NCBI GenBank assembly: GCA_944326425.1
Contig: CALVDX010000001.1
Span: 124,001 to 188,000 of the forward strand
DNA: 64,000 nt
Direction: 5' to 3'
Origin: Candidatus Gastranaerophilales bacterium
GTDB taxonomy: Bacteria > Cyanobacteriota > Vampirovibrionia > Gastranaerophilales > Gastranaerophilaceae
The position numbers were made by a program, and so were the translations under genes. Position 1 is the stretch's first letter. The number at the start of each line of letters is the position of its first letter. Shown here in pieces: positions 16,809 to 24,790 of this stretch. Below the pieces are notes generated by a model. That model saw only the letters and a program-made list of their open reading frames with translations. It made no database searches and was not told the DNA's origin.

Positions 16809-17285
16809 ATGAAAACAGATTTAATAATACGGGAACCGGATTTGTATTTTGACAGTATACATAATGAATTAAATAATTTTTTACGGGATACGGTTTTGCA
16901 TCCGGTTTTTTCAAATCCGCTTACGCTTAAAAAGAATTCAATATGGCGTCCGGCGGTTGAAGTAAAACAAACAGACAAAGCGTATAGAGTAAAAGTTCAA
17001 ATTCCCGGTGTAAAAAAGGAAGATATAGATGTAGAACTTGATAACGACTTTATGACAATAACTGCAAAGATAGAAGAGGAGAAAGAAGAACAGCAGGAAA
17101 AGGAAAAGAATATAAAATATCACACCTGTGAATTCAGGTATGGTAAATATCAGCGAACAATTTCTTTTGATACCCCGGTTAAACCGGAGGAGAGTACAGC
17201 TGAGTATAAGAACGGAGTTTTAAATATTAATGTTCCTAAAGTTACCGAAAAAGAAGCAAAGTCGCATAAATTAGAGATATCGTAG
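16809..17285 (+). CDS. Small heat-shock protein (Hsp20/alpha-crystallin family)
   Basis: The 158-residue chaperone has the alpha-crystallin core (WRPAVEVKQTDKAYRVKVQI through GKYQRTISFDTPV) and the signature GVLNINVPK near the end. The C-terminal KLEIS fits the I-x-I/V anchoring tail loosely. Hsp20 proteins bind unfolding proteins without ATP. ATG 16809 is chosen because AAGGAG precedes it; an upstream in-frame ATG at 16752 lacks a site. Two small hairpins, ATAGT/ACTAT and CTGTC/GACAG, lie at about 16687-16728 and could be regulatory. No CIRCE element is seen. Confidence 0.93.
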   Translation: MKTDLIIREPDLYFDSIHNELNNFLRDTVLHPVFSNPLTLKKNSIWRPAVEVKQTDKAYRVKVQIPGVKKEDIDVELDNDFMTITAKIEEEKEEQQEKEKNIKYHTCEFRYGKYQRTISFDTPVKPEESTAEYKNGVLNINVPKVTEKEAKSHKLEIS

Positions 17286-17343
17286 AATTCTGGAAACCGC
17301 CGCAGCCGTACTTCTAGAGATTATCAGGCTGTATTGATGCGGT

Positions 17344-17371
17344 AAAGGGTGGCGCTTGTCCACCCTTTTTT
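17344..17371 (+). terminator. Terminator after hsp20
   Basis: AAAGGGTGG (17344-17352), loop CGCTTGT, CCACCCTTTTTT (17360-17371). Upstream, at about 17297-17340, CAGCC/GGCTG and CCGC/GCGG can pair, so the 3' UTR is structured. Confidence 0.85.
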
Positions 17372-17462
17372 AACAAAGATATATCACTTAATCTACTACT
17401 AAACTCTAATGAAAAATTGAATATAAGAAGTTATCATATACTTGAAATCCTCATCGCTCAAT

Positions 17463-17486
17463 CCTCTCGTTTAGAGAGGTTTTTTT
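17463..17486 (+). terminator. Second plus-strand terminator
   Basis: CCTCTC-GTTTA-GAGAGG (17463-17479) followed by seven T. It points in the plus direction although no plus-strand gene ends here, so it either backs up the hsp20 terminator or ends a short RNA made from 17372-17460. Confidence 0.65.
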
Positions 17487-19455
17487 AATTATAAATATTA
17501 GAGTACATCCAGTATGTCCGGATAATTTTCTTAACGTAATTATTGGTTTCAGGATAAGGAATTTGTTCTACAAACTCATCAATATTATTAAATTTAAGCG
17601 ATTTTTGCCAGCTTTTAACAGAGCCGATGCCGCCGTTATAAGCGGCAAGGGCAAATAATGCTTTGTTATCTAACTGATAGAGCAGATTAGCAAAATAAAT
17701 ACTTCCAAGTTTAATATCATTAACTACCGGGTCTTTGCCTTTTTGAATATTGTAACTTGCTATTAATTCTCTTTCAGTGGCAGGCATCATTTGCATTAAT
17801 CCTTTAGCACCGGCATGGCTTTGCGCGTTTGGATTGAAATGGCTTTCTTCTTTTAAAATTGATAGAAGAATAACCGGATTATTAGAATATCTGTATTTAG
17901 TAATGGTGTCCCAGTAATGAATAGGGTAAACAAGCCGCCATCTTAAATCATCAAAATCGGGTTTGACCGGCAGTTTGTCCATTGCATCTCTTGCAAGGAT
18001 GCAGGATCGGGTGAACTGTCCTTTTTTATATGCTATCCAGCTTTGTACGAAATCATCGGATTTACAAATTTCTTCGACTAAATCGTAATCCCCCAGTAAT
18101 GCAAGTTTTATGACAAGATTTTTTTCCATCGATTTTTTATAAGGGAAAACAACTGTAACTGCGTCAAGTTTATCTTCGTCAAATAATTCAATATCGCGAT
18201 TCAAAGATAAATAAGCGCGATAAGCGTAATAGCTGTCCGGATATTTTGCTAAAGTATGTTTGAAATAAGCATTAGCAGCTTCATGGTGTTTTGTTTTATC
18301 GGACATTTTACCCATAAAATAAGAAACCATAGGTGCTGATTTTGCTTCAGGAAATTTTTTCATGTGGATTTTCCCGAAACGGTCTACATCAGAATACTGT
18401 TTAGCCAGATATTTTGCTAAAAACACATTAGCCAGAGCTTCTGCAGCAAATTGTCCGTTCGGATACTGTTCATATAAGGATTTATAACATGCTGTTTTTG
18501 CGCTCCCAGATTTATTATTGCAATCAAGGTATTGGATATAATCAGAACATTTGATTTTTTTGTTTTTAAATAACCCGTTTAACCTGTTTAGTCCTTCTTT
18601 TTGAGTCGGGAAGAAAGTTAAATAAGTATCAATAATCTGGTATAAATCACTTGTTTCAACAGCTTCGGAAGATTTATTCAGACCTTCTTCTATATACTGC
18701 TTTGCTTTTACTTTATCCCCCAGCTTTGTTGCTAATTTTGCCCAGTCATTCCAGTTCTCCTCTCTTTTTGTTTTATCCATGTAGAGTTTAGAGTTATTGT
18801 AATCACCCTGTTCATAATAGGATTTAGCAATAATAAGATTATCGTATTCCGAATTTATAGCATCGAGCTGTATAAGTGTATCAATTGCTGATTTTGCAAA
18901 TTTACCTGCAGGATTGTTTGTAAGATAGTTGTATAGTTTTTGTATAGCCTCATTTGTTAGTTTTTCACTGCGTTTTTCTCCAGAGTCGGCTGCTTTGAGC
19001 AAGTTAATCTGTGCCAGATAATACTGGGAGGGAGCTGCATATTGGGAGCCCGGATATTTTTTTACTATTTTCTTAAAGTATTTTTCTGCTGAAATATTTT
19101 GTTCTTCAAAATTTAATACACCGGCATTATACAGGCTTAATACAGCAATTGAGGAGCGTGGATGAAACATAAATATTTTATTGTATTTTTTCTTTGCATT
19201 ATCATTATCTTTTAGCAGGGTAAAGCAGCGGGCTTCCCTAAATAAAGCTGCAGATTTTATACTCGAAAATACCGGCACTTTTGCAAAATGTTCCTGAGCG
19301 GCCTGATAGTTTTGTTTTTTATATTCTGCAAGAGCTGTGCTGTATTGCTTAAACCCGAGAGATTCTGCTCTGGTGATATCAATAATAAGAATTGTGAGTA
19401 TTGCAAAAAATACAAATACTATTACATATAGAACTTTACTATTAATCTTTTCCAT
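17485..19455 (-). CDS. Lytic murein transglycosylase with TPR-like solenoid
   Basis: The 656-residue protein has an N-terminal membrane anchor (VLYVIVFVFFAILTILII), a long TPR-like helical solenoid, and a C-terminal SLT goose-lysozyme domain. The catalytic Glu is in ILKEESHFNPNAQ at about residue 537, followed by GAKGLMQMMPAT and LALAAYNGG-type motifs. This is the Slt70 layout: the enzyme cleaves the glycan strands of peptidoglycan in the periplasm with 1,6-anhydro product formation. ATG 19455 is preferred over an adjacent TTG. The gene is divergent from the TPR gene at 19552. Confidence 0.93.
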   Translation of the reverse strand: MEKINSKVLYVIVFVFFAILTILIIDITRAESLGFKQYSTALAEYKKQNYQAAQEHFAKVPVFSSIKSAALFREARCFTLLKDNDNAKKKYNKIFMFHPRSSIAVLSLYNAGVLNFEEQNISAEKYFKKIVKKYPGSQYAAPSQYYLAQINLLKAADSGEKRSEKLTNEAIQKLYNYLTNNPAGKFAKSAIDTLIQLDAINSEYDNLIIAKSYYEQGDYNNSKLYMDKTKREENWNDWAKLATKLGDKVKAKQYIEEGLNKSSEAVETSDLYQIIDTYLTFFPTQKEGLNRLNGLFKNKKIKCSDYIQYLDCNNKSGSAKTACYKSLYEQYPNGQFAAEALANVFLAKYLAKQYSDVDRFGKIHMKKFPEAKSAPMVSYFMGKMSDKTKHHEAANAYFKHTLAKYPDSYYAYRAYLSLNRDIELFDEDKLDAVTVVFPYKKSMEKNLVIKLALLGDYDLVEEICKSDDFVQSWIAYKKGQFTRSCILARDAMDKLPVKPDFDDLRWRLVYPIHYWDTITKYRYSNNPVILLSILKEESHFNPNAQSHAGAKGLMQMMPATERELIASYNIQKGKDPVVNDIKLGSIYFANLLYQLDNKALFALAAYNGGIGSVKSWQKSLKFNNIDEFVEQIPYPETNNYVKKIIRTYWMYSNIYN

Positions 19456-19551
19456 CAATTTTTATTCCAAATTAAAACTACTTGTAACATATACAGAGAA
19501 GCGCCCTGTCTGGTATTAAAAAATAACCTGATACTATTGTAACCTAATTTT

Positions 19552-20091
19552 ATGAATAAGAAAACATCTGTAATAAAAAACTATGCTCTTTCCCCAAATG
19601 TGCTATACTTAGACTATACAAGCAGTGTTGAAGAGGGGGTACAAATAGATACTCTGATAACAAAACTAACGTTATTAACAGGCAAGTTAAGAATACTGGG
19701 GGCCATGAAGCAGATGGAGGCGGCCTTCAAGGCAGAAAAGTATTCTTTATCAAAGAAATATGCGGCAAAAATTCTTGAAGTTTATCCGGATAATGTTAAT
19801 GCTTTAAGGGGAATGGGATTAAGCCTGTTTATGCTGAAAGATTATGAAGTTGCCTTGAAGTATTTGCTAAAATCGCTGGAACTGTCGGAAGATAAGGAAT
19901 TTGATTATACTTATATTGGCTGGTGTTACTGTAATTTAAATAATCATTTGAAGGCTTGTCAGGCATTTGATTGTGCGGTGGAAATTAATCCCTTGTATGA
20001 ACCGGCCTTAACCGGACGTACACAGGCTATTATTCATCTTCATGGCGACAGATTAGAAACTGTTGAATCTCTTGAAAAACGAAGGAATTAA
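19552..20091 (+). CDS. Small TPR-repeat protein
   Basis: The 179-residue cytoplasmic protein has at least three TPR-type helical hairpins (MEAAFKAEKYSLSKKYAAKI; ALRGMGLSLFMLKDYEVALK; YTYIGWCYCNLNNHLKACQA). The N-terminal 50 residues are not TPR. TPRs act as protein-binding scaffolds; the partner is unknown. The start is 6 nt after TAACCT and lacks a Shine-Dalgarno, so it may be leaderless, though no -35 is clear. It is followed by the flavodiiron gene, which has its own ribosome binding site and a -10-like TATAAA. Confidence 0.75.
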   Translation: MNKKTSVIKNYALSPNVLYLDYTSSVEEGVQIDTLITKLTLLTGKLRILGAMKQMEAAFKAEKYSLSKKYAAKILEVYPDNVNALRGMGLSLFMLKDYEVALKYLLKSLELSEDKEFDYTYIGWCYCNLNNHLKACQAFDCAVEINPLYEPALTGRTQAIIHLHGDRLETVESLEKRRN

Positions 20092-20162
20092 CTCTTTATA
20101 TTAAATTATCTTTAGTATAAAATGTCTTTGGTTAGAGACAGTTTAATTAAGGAGAATTAATT

Positions 20163-21353
20163 ATGGCATTTAAAAAAATAACAGATTCTGTGTTATATTG
20201 CGGAATTAATGATTTTGACCGTGTTATATTTGATGAACTTATTCCGCTGGATAACGGTACTACTTATAACTCATATATTGTTAAGGGTAATGATAAAATT
20301 GCTGTTATTGATACAATGTATCCTAAATTTACGGAGCAATATCTTAAGTCATTTGATGAAAATGGTATTACAAAAGTCGATTATATAATCGCAAACCATG
20401 GCGAACAGGATCACTCAGGCTCAATTCCGGCCCTTCTTGAAAAGTTCCCGATGGCAAAAGTTGTTACAAACTCTAATGTTGCGGGGAATATTAAAGAAAT
20501 GCTTCTTGTCCCTGATGATAGAATTCAGGTTATTTCAAATAATGAAGAACTAGAGCTTGGCGGGAAGACGCTTAAATTTATTCTGGCGCCCGGAGTTCAC
20601 TGGCCGGATACAATGTTTACTTACCTGAAAGAAGATAATGTTATTTTTACCTGCGATTTTCTCGGCTCTCATCATACGTTCGACGATGTTTTTGCAGTTC
20701 CTTCCGATAAATTAACAAGAGGTATTAAAAAGTACTATGCAGAAATTATGATGCCGTTTAGAATGCTTTCTAAAAAGTACACGGCGCAGATACGCGAAAT
20801 GAATGTGGATATAATATGCCCGAGCCATGGTCCGATGTATAAAGGTGAAGGGCTTGATTATATTCTATCCTTATATGAGGATTGGACAGCGGATGAGGGG
20901 AAAAATCTTGTTCTTCTTCCATATGTTTCAATGTACGGCTCTGTTGAAGAGATGGCAGACTATGTGGAAAAAGGACTTGAAGAAAAGGGAATAAAAGTAT
21001 TTAAGTATGATGTTATCCGTGGAAATTTAGGCGATTTAGCTGTCGCGCTTGTTGATGCGACAACTATAGTTATGGGGGTTTCAATGGTTCTTGCAGGCCC
21101 TCACCCTGCGGCTGTAAATGTTGCATACCTTGCAGGAGTCTTAAAACCTAAAGCAAAATTTGCTTCAATAATCGGTTCTTACGGCTGGGGCGGCAAACTC
21201 TTTGATAAGATTGTAGAATGTATTGCACCTATTAAGCCGGAAGTTATTGAGCCTGTTCAGGTAAAAGGAAAATCCAAAAAAGACGATTTTGCTAAACTGG
21301 ATACACTAGTAAACTCAATATATGAAAAACATAAATCACTTGGTTTAGTATAG
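20163..21353 (+). CDS. Flavodiiron protein (A-type flavoprotein, O2/NO reductase)
   Basis: The 396-residue protein has the standard two domains. The N-terminal metallo-beta-lactamase-like domain carries the diiron ligands H79, E81, D83 (HGEQDHSG), H146, D165 and H222, with H84 adjacent. The C-terminal flavodoxin domain starts at about residue 255 (YVSMYGSVEEMADYVEKGL). Such proteins reduce O2 to water or NO to N2O in anaerobes. No rubredoxin gene is next to it. AAGGAG precedes the ATG, and a small GTCT/AGAC hairpin lies in the leader at about 20124-20139. Confidence 0.96.
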   Translation: MAFKKITDSVLYCGINDFDRVIFDELIPLDNGTTYNSYIVKGNDKIAVIDTMYPKFTEQYLKSFDENGITKVDYIIANHGEQDHSGSIPALLEKFPMAKVVTNSNVAGNIKEMLLVPDDRIQVISNNEELELGGKTLKFILAPGVHWPDTMFTYLKEDNVIFTCDFLGSHHTFDDVFAVPSDKLTRGIKKYYAEIMMPFRMLSKKYTAQIREMNVDIICPSHGPMYKGEGLDYILSLYEDWTADEGKNLVLLPYVSMYGSVEEMADYVEKGLEEKGIKVFKYDVIRGNLGDLAVALVDATTIVMGVSMVLAGPHPAAVNVAYLAGVLKPKAKFASIIGSYGWGGKLFDKIVECIAPIKPEVIEPVQVKGKSKKDDFAKLDTLVNSIYEKHKSLGLV

Positions 21354-21362
21354 TATAAATGT

Positions 21363-21398
21363 AAAAACACCTTTCATAATTTATGAAAGGTGTTTTTT
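21363..21398. terminator. Bidirectional terminator
   Basis: AAAAACACCTTTCATAA and TTATGAAAGGTGTTTTTT form a long perfect stem with almost no loop between the convergent flavodiiron gene and the small membrane protein gene. Confidence 0.9.
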
Positions 21399-21399
21399 A

Positions 21400-21807
21400 T
21401 TACTTAGTTTCTGCTTGTTTTTCTTTATCTGTTCGTTTTGCTATTATGCTGTTTGCAATTGAATCTCCTATAGCACCTATGCCCAGCCCAATTGCTGTCA
21501 TTATAGCTAGAACAATGGCATATCCGGTATATTTCCCGAGTTTAACTACTTTTTCTGTTTTAGGTAATTTTACATCGGCATCAAATTCTTTTATTTGTTT
21601 TATAAAATTGTTGGCAAGGTTCACTAGAAAATTGGTCTCGTCCGGAAGCTTGAGAACATTATTTATTTTGTATACTTTATATCCGCCTAGTACCGCTCCT
21701 GCCCCTGCACCGATATATTTGCCTATATTGGTTTTATCGTAAATATTGTTGTTTTTAGTAACCCCTTTACTTTGAAAATTAGGATTAACTTGTTGTATTG
21801 TACTCAT
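21400..21807 (-). CDS. Small membrane protein with N-terminal NPNFQSKG element
   Basis: The 135-residue protein is not recognised. It has a glycine-rich hydrophobic stretch (YIGAGAGAVLGGYKVY), a charged amphipathic middle, and a second hydrophobic segment (YAIVLAIMTAIGLGIGAIGDSIA). ATG 21807 has GGAG upstream; an in-frame TTG 12 nt earlier does not. The first 16 residues (MSTIQQVNPNFQSKGV) resemble the N-terminal element seen in other proteins in this window. The gene has its own promoter region with TATATA. Confidence 0.6.
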   Translation of the reverse strand: MSTIQQVNPNFQSKGVTKNNNIYDKTNIGKYIGAGAGAVLGGYKVYKINNVLKLPDETNFLVNLANNFIKQIKEFDADVKLPKTEKVVKLGKYTGYAIVLAIMTAIGLGIGAIGDSIANSIIAKRTDKEKQAETK

Positions 21808-21966
21808 TTTATTCTCCAAACCATCTACATATATACTAAGTTGGGAGCATGTGTTTTTTTGACATAATTAGCAGGTTTTTGTAATAAAAATTTACATTAA
21901 AAAGATATTTAAAATATAGGGACGAAGCCTTATGATAAATTATTAAAAAACATCCGGGACGGGATT

Positions 21967-22785
21967 TTAAAAATCCGCAAGCGTCGCAAAATCCCTGAAC
22001 GCGATTTCCCAGTTTCTGTATCGTCCGTGGTTATCTAATACACTGTATTTAGGGCGTTTAACATTTGATTGCAGGTCGCTTGTTTTGCAGGGAACAATGT
22101 TTGCCTTTATATCAAACACTGCAAATATTTCTTCTGCAAATTCAAAGCGCGATACGGCTCCGCTGTTACATACGTGATAAATTCCGTATTTTTCGCTTCC
22201 GATAATATTGACTATACCTGTTGCAAGGTCTACTGTCCAGGTTGGAGACCCGATTTGGTCATCAACAATTTTTATTTCTTCATCAGGATTTTTTAAGAGC
22301 AGTTTTGTTACAAAATTACTTCCATGGTGTCCGTAAAGCCAGCTTGTACGGATAATATAGTACTTTGAAAGTCCCTTAACCGATTCTTCTCCGTCTAATT
22401 TAGTCTGCCCGTAATAGTTAACAGGGTGTGGTCTATCCTCAGGCTTGTATGGTGTGTCTTTTTCTCCGTCAAATACAAAGTCGCTTGAAATGTATACTAA
22501 CGGTATATTTTGCTTCTTACAAACCTGCACAATATTTCTTGTTCCGGTTACATTTACGAGATGCGCCTCTTCCCTTTCAACTTCTGCTTTTTCAACGTCG
22601 GTGTAAGCGGCGGTGTGTATTATCAGTTCAGGATTATGCGCAAGGATAATATTTTCAACTTTATCCTTATCTGTGATATCCATGCTCTTTCGGGTTGTTT
22701 CAACTACTTCGTACCCTTCGTCCTCAAGAACCGGACATAAATCCTGCCCGAGCATTCCGTTAGAACCTGTTACAAGAACCTTCAT
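21967..22785 (-). CDS. rfbD: dTDP-4-dehydrorhamnose reductase
   Basis: The 272-residue SDR enzyme has the NADPH motif TGSNGMLGQ at 7-14 and the catalytic YGQTK (Y125, K129). DFVFDGEKDTPYKPEDRPHP is typical of RfbD/RmlD. It makes dTDP-L-rhamnose for surface polysaccharide. The other rml genes are not in this window. ATG 22785 follows AAGGAG and overlaps the stop of the upstream HEAT-like gene by 1 nt (TGATG), so they are co-translated. Confidence 0.92.
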   Translation of the reverse strand: MKVLVTGSNGMLGQDLCPVLEDEGYEVVETTRKSMDITDKDKVENIILAHNPELIIHTAAYTDVEKAEVEREEAHLVNVTGTRNIVQVCKKQNIPLVYISSDFVFDGEKDTPYKPEDRPHPVNYYGQTKLDGEESVKGLSKYYIIRTSWLYGHHGSNFVTKLLLKNPDEEIKIVDDQIGSPTWTVDLATGIVNIIGSEKYGIYHVCNSGAVSRFEFAEEIFAVFDIKANIVPCKTSDLQSNVKRPKYSVLDNHGRYRNWEIAFRDFATLADF

Positions 22786-23495
22786 CAATTACTCCTTCCT
22801 TTTGTAGCTGCAAATCTTACGTAGAAATTTTCATCATTTGTCACTTTGTTGTACAGAGTAGTAAAAGCTTCGTCGCCTTTATATTTAGACAATATTTTAG
22901 CTGCCTTTTCTCTTATAGTATATTCCGGACGCTCCAGAACTTTATTAAGGATACTCAATAGTGTGTTTACTTCAATCGAGTCGGAAAATGTGTATAGACC
23001 TTCTAATGCCCAATATATTTTAAATAATTGTTTATTTAGGACATATTTTTTATCACGGAATTTAATTTTGGAAATTTCTTCAAAGCCATCATTAATAAAG
23101 TTGATTAGTTTGTTAGTATAAGTAATGCTAAAATCGTTGTTATCTTTGAAATATTCAAGAGCGTCAATTACCATTCTTGAAATATTTGCATTAATATCAA
23201 TAGATGCATCTGCAAATATTTCCGGATATTTTTTTAAATAGCGGGTATTTTTTACAAAATCCTGCAATCTGGAAGCAGCGGCTTCTCTAATTTTACCATC
23301 GCAGCCTGTGAGGTTTGATATAAAGATATCGGCTTCCTCTTGATTTAAAAAGGTGTCAAGGTTGAGTGCTGCTATTTGTTTTTCTGCAACAGAGCCATTT
23401 TTAAGCAGGTTTATCATTTCATCATGGCTTATATTTTGTTCGCATAAATTCAAAGCGTGATTAAAGTTTTCTTCAATATTGCAATTCAAGTTCAA
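22785..23495 (-). CDS. HEAT-repeat-like helical protein
   Basis: The 236-residue protein is all-helical, with repeats of the pattern A-A-x-x-L (KQIAALNLDTFL; REAAASRLQDF; REKAAKILSKY; VRFAATKG). These match HEAT/PBS-lyase-type repeats that bind proteins. There is no signal peptide. It is the upstream partner of rfbD with overlapping stop and start, but a functional link is not obvious. A shorter HEAT-like protein is at 29028-29381. Confidence 0.65.
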   Translation of the reverse strand: MNLNCNIEENFNHALNLCEQNISHDEMINLLKNGSVAEKQIAALNLDTFLNQEEADIFISNLTGCDGKIREAAASRLQDFVKNTRYLKKYPEIFADASIDINANISRMVIDALEYFKDNNDFSITYTNKLINFINDGFEEISKIKFRDKKYVLNKQLFKIYWALEGLYTFSDSIEVNTLLSILNKVLERPEYTIREKAAKILSKYKGDEAFTTLYNKVTNDENFYVRFAATKGRSN

Positions 23496-23591
23496 CTCCC
23501 GGATTTTATATATTATTATTTTACCACGAGTGATATTGCTTTATGCACAAAAAATAGTTTTAATGTATGATATTGATAAGGAAAAATACGA

Positions 23592-23610
23592 TATAATAAT
23601 AGATAAGGAG
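23592..23610 (+). promoter_or_regulatory. -10 box and ribosome binding site of the small gene at 23616
   Basis: TATAAT (23592-23597) and AAGGAG (23605-23610) precede the ATG at 23616 by 18 and 5 nt, supporting expression of the short reading frame. Confidence 0.6.
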
Positions 23611-23615
23611 CCATA

Positions 23616-23783
23616 ATGAAAACTTTTTTGAATTTTATTCTGGAACTTTTTATGATAAAGAAATCAGACAGAACAATAGGGCTTTCCCAGTATAGGAAAG
23701 AGCCTGTGACAGCTGTTAAAAAAGAAGTTTCTATTAAGACTAAGGATATTAAGCTTTCTGATTTAATGCGCAGGGCAAGCTAG
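23616..23783 (+). CDS. Small protein (55 aa)
   Basis: This short reading frame begins MKTFLNFILELFMIKK, an amphipathic or membrane-touching helix, then a basic, soluble tail ending LSDLMRRAS. It has a clear TATAAT and AAGGAG and overlaps the end of trpS (opposite strand) by 4 nt. I recognise no family. The signals before it make it more likely to be a real gene than chance. Confidence 0.55.
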   Translation: MKTFLNFILELFMIKKSDRTIGLSQYRKEPVTAVKKEVSIKTKDIKLSDLMRRAS

Positions 23784-24775
23784 TAGATTCTTACGGCTTT
23801 TCTTACTTCTTGCAGAGTTTCCTGTGCCGTTTTTCGTGCTTGTTCAGATCCGCTTAGTATAATATCCCTAACAATTTCAGGATGTTCTTCATAATATTTA
23901 CGTTTTTCCCTTATTGCCTGGAAACGTTCATTAACTTTTGCCGCCAAACAGCGCTTGCAGTCGGCACAGCCCATAGTTCCTGTTTCACAACCCTGCTTAA
24001 TCTTTGTAATATCTTCTTCTGCACCAAAGATTTGCCAGTATTTAAACGCAACTTCACACTGGTCGGTGTGCCCTAAATCATCCCGTCTGATTCTTGAACG
24101 GTCTGTAATTGCCTGCATAATGCGTTTTGTTGTAGCCTCTTCTGAGTCAGATATTTTGATATCATTGTTGTAGGATTTGCCCATTTTGTTACCATCTACT
24201 CCGCAAATGTAAGAACACTCATTTAAAAGCGGCTGAGGCTCATTGAATACTTCAACTCCGTAAATAGAATTAAATCTCCTTGCAATATCGCGGGTAATTT
24301 CTACGTGTGCTACCTGATCAATTCCTACAGGAACATAAGCTGCATTAAATAACAGAATATCGGCGCTCATTAGTACGGGATAACCTAAAAGCCCGTAACT
24401 TATACCTTCTCCCTGACCGTCTTTGACTATTTTTACTATGTCTTTTAGTGTAGGATCTTTTTCAACCCAGTGCTGCGGAGTTATCATGCTTAGATAAATA
24501 TGAAGTTCGGCAGTTTCAGGTACCAGCGATTGAACGTATATAGTCGATTTCTCAGGATCAAGCCCGCTTGCAAGCCAGTCAGTTACAACATCTATACTGT
24601 CTTGGCGCAGATTTTCGGTTTTATCATACTTTGTTGTGAGAGCGTGCCAGTCTGCGACAAAAAAGTAGCTTTCATACTGATTTTGGAGTTTTACCCAATT
24701 ATCAATAACCCCTAAATAGTGGCCTATGTGTAACTTACCTGTGGGACGCATCCCTGACATAATTCTGTTATTCAC
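23780..24775 (-). CDS. trpS: Tryptophanyl-tRNA synthetase
   Basis: The 331-residue class I synthetase has the HIGH motif at residues 16-19 (GKLHIGHYLG) and the KMSKS-type motif as GNKMGKSYNN. It lacks large extensions and is the normal bacterial length. A Cys cluster (CETGTMGCADCKRC) near residue 270 resembles the iron-sulfur binding insert found in some bacterial TrpRS. Translation starts at GTG 24775 with AGGAG upstream. It follows the secreted GH13 gene by 15 nt and is probably co-transcribed. Confidence 0.96.
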   Translation of the reverse strand: MNNRIMSGMRPTGKLHIGHYLGVIDNWVKLQNQYESYFFVADWHALTTKYDKTENLRQDSIDVVTDWLASGLDPEKSTIYVQSLVPETAELHIYLSMITPQHWVEKDPTLKDIVKIVKDGQGEGISYGLLGYPVLMSADILLFNAAYVPVGIDQVAHVEITRDIARRFNSIYGVEVFNEPQPLLNECSYICGVDGNKMGKSYNNDIKISDSEEATTKRIMQAITDRSRIRRDDLGHTDQCEVAFKYWQIFGAEEDITKIKQGCETGTMGCADCKRCLAAKVNERFQAIREKRKYYEEHPEIVRDIILSGSEQARKTAQETLQEVRKAVRIY

Positions 24776-24790
24776 TTTTTACTCCTTTTA

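Noticed and set aside
17297-17340. Structured RNA after hsp20 as a known riboswitch or SRP RNA
   Set aside because: I could not match it to any known RNA class; the conserved loops of SRP RNA or common riboswitches are absent.
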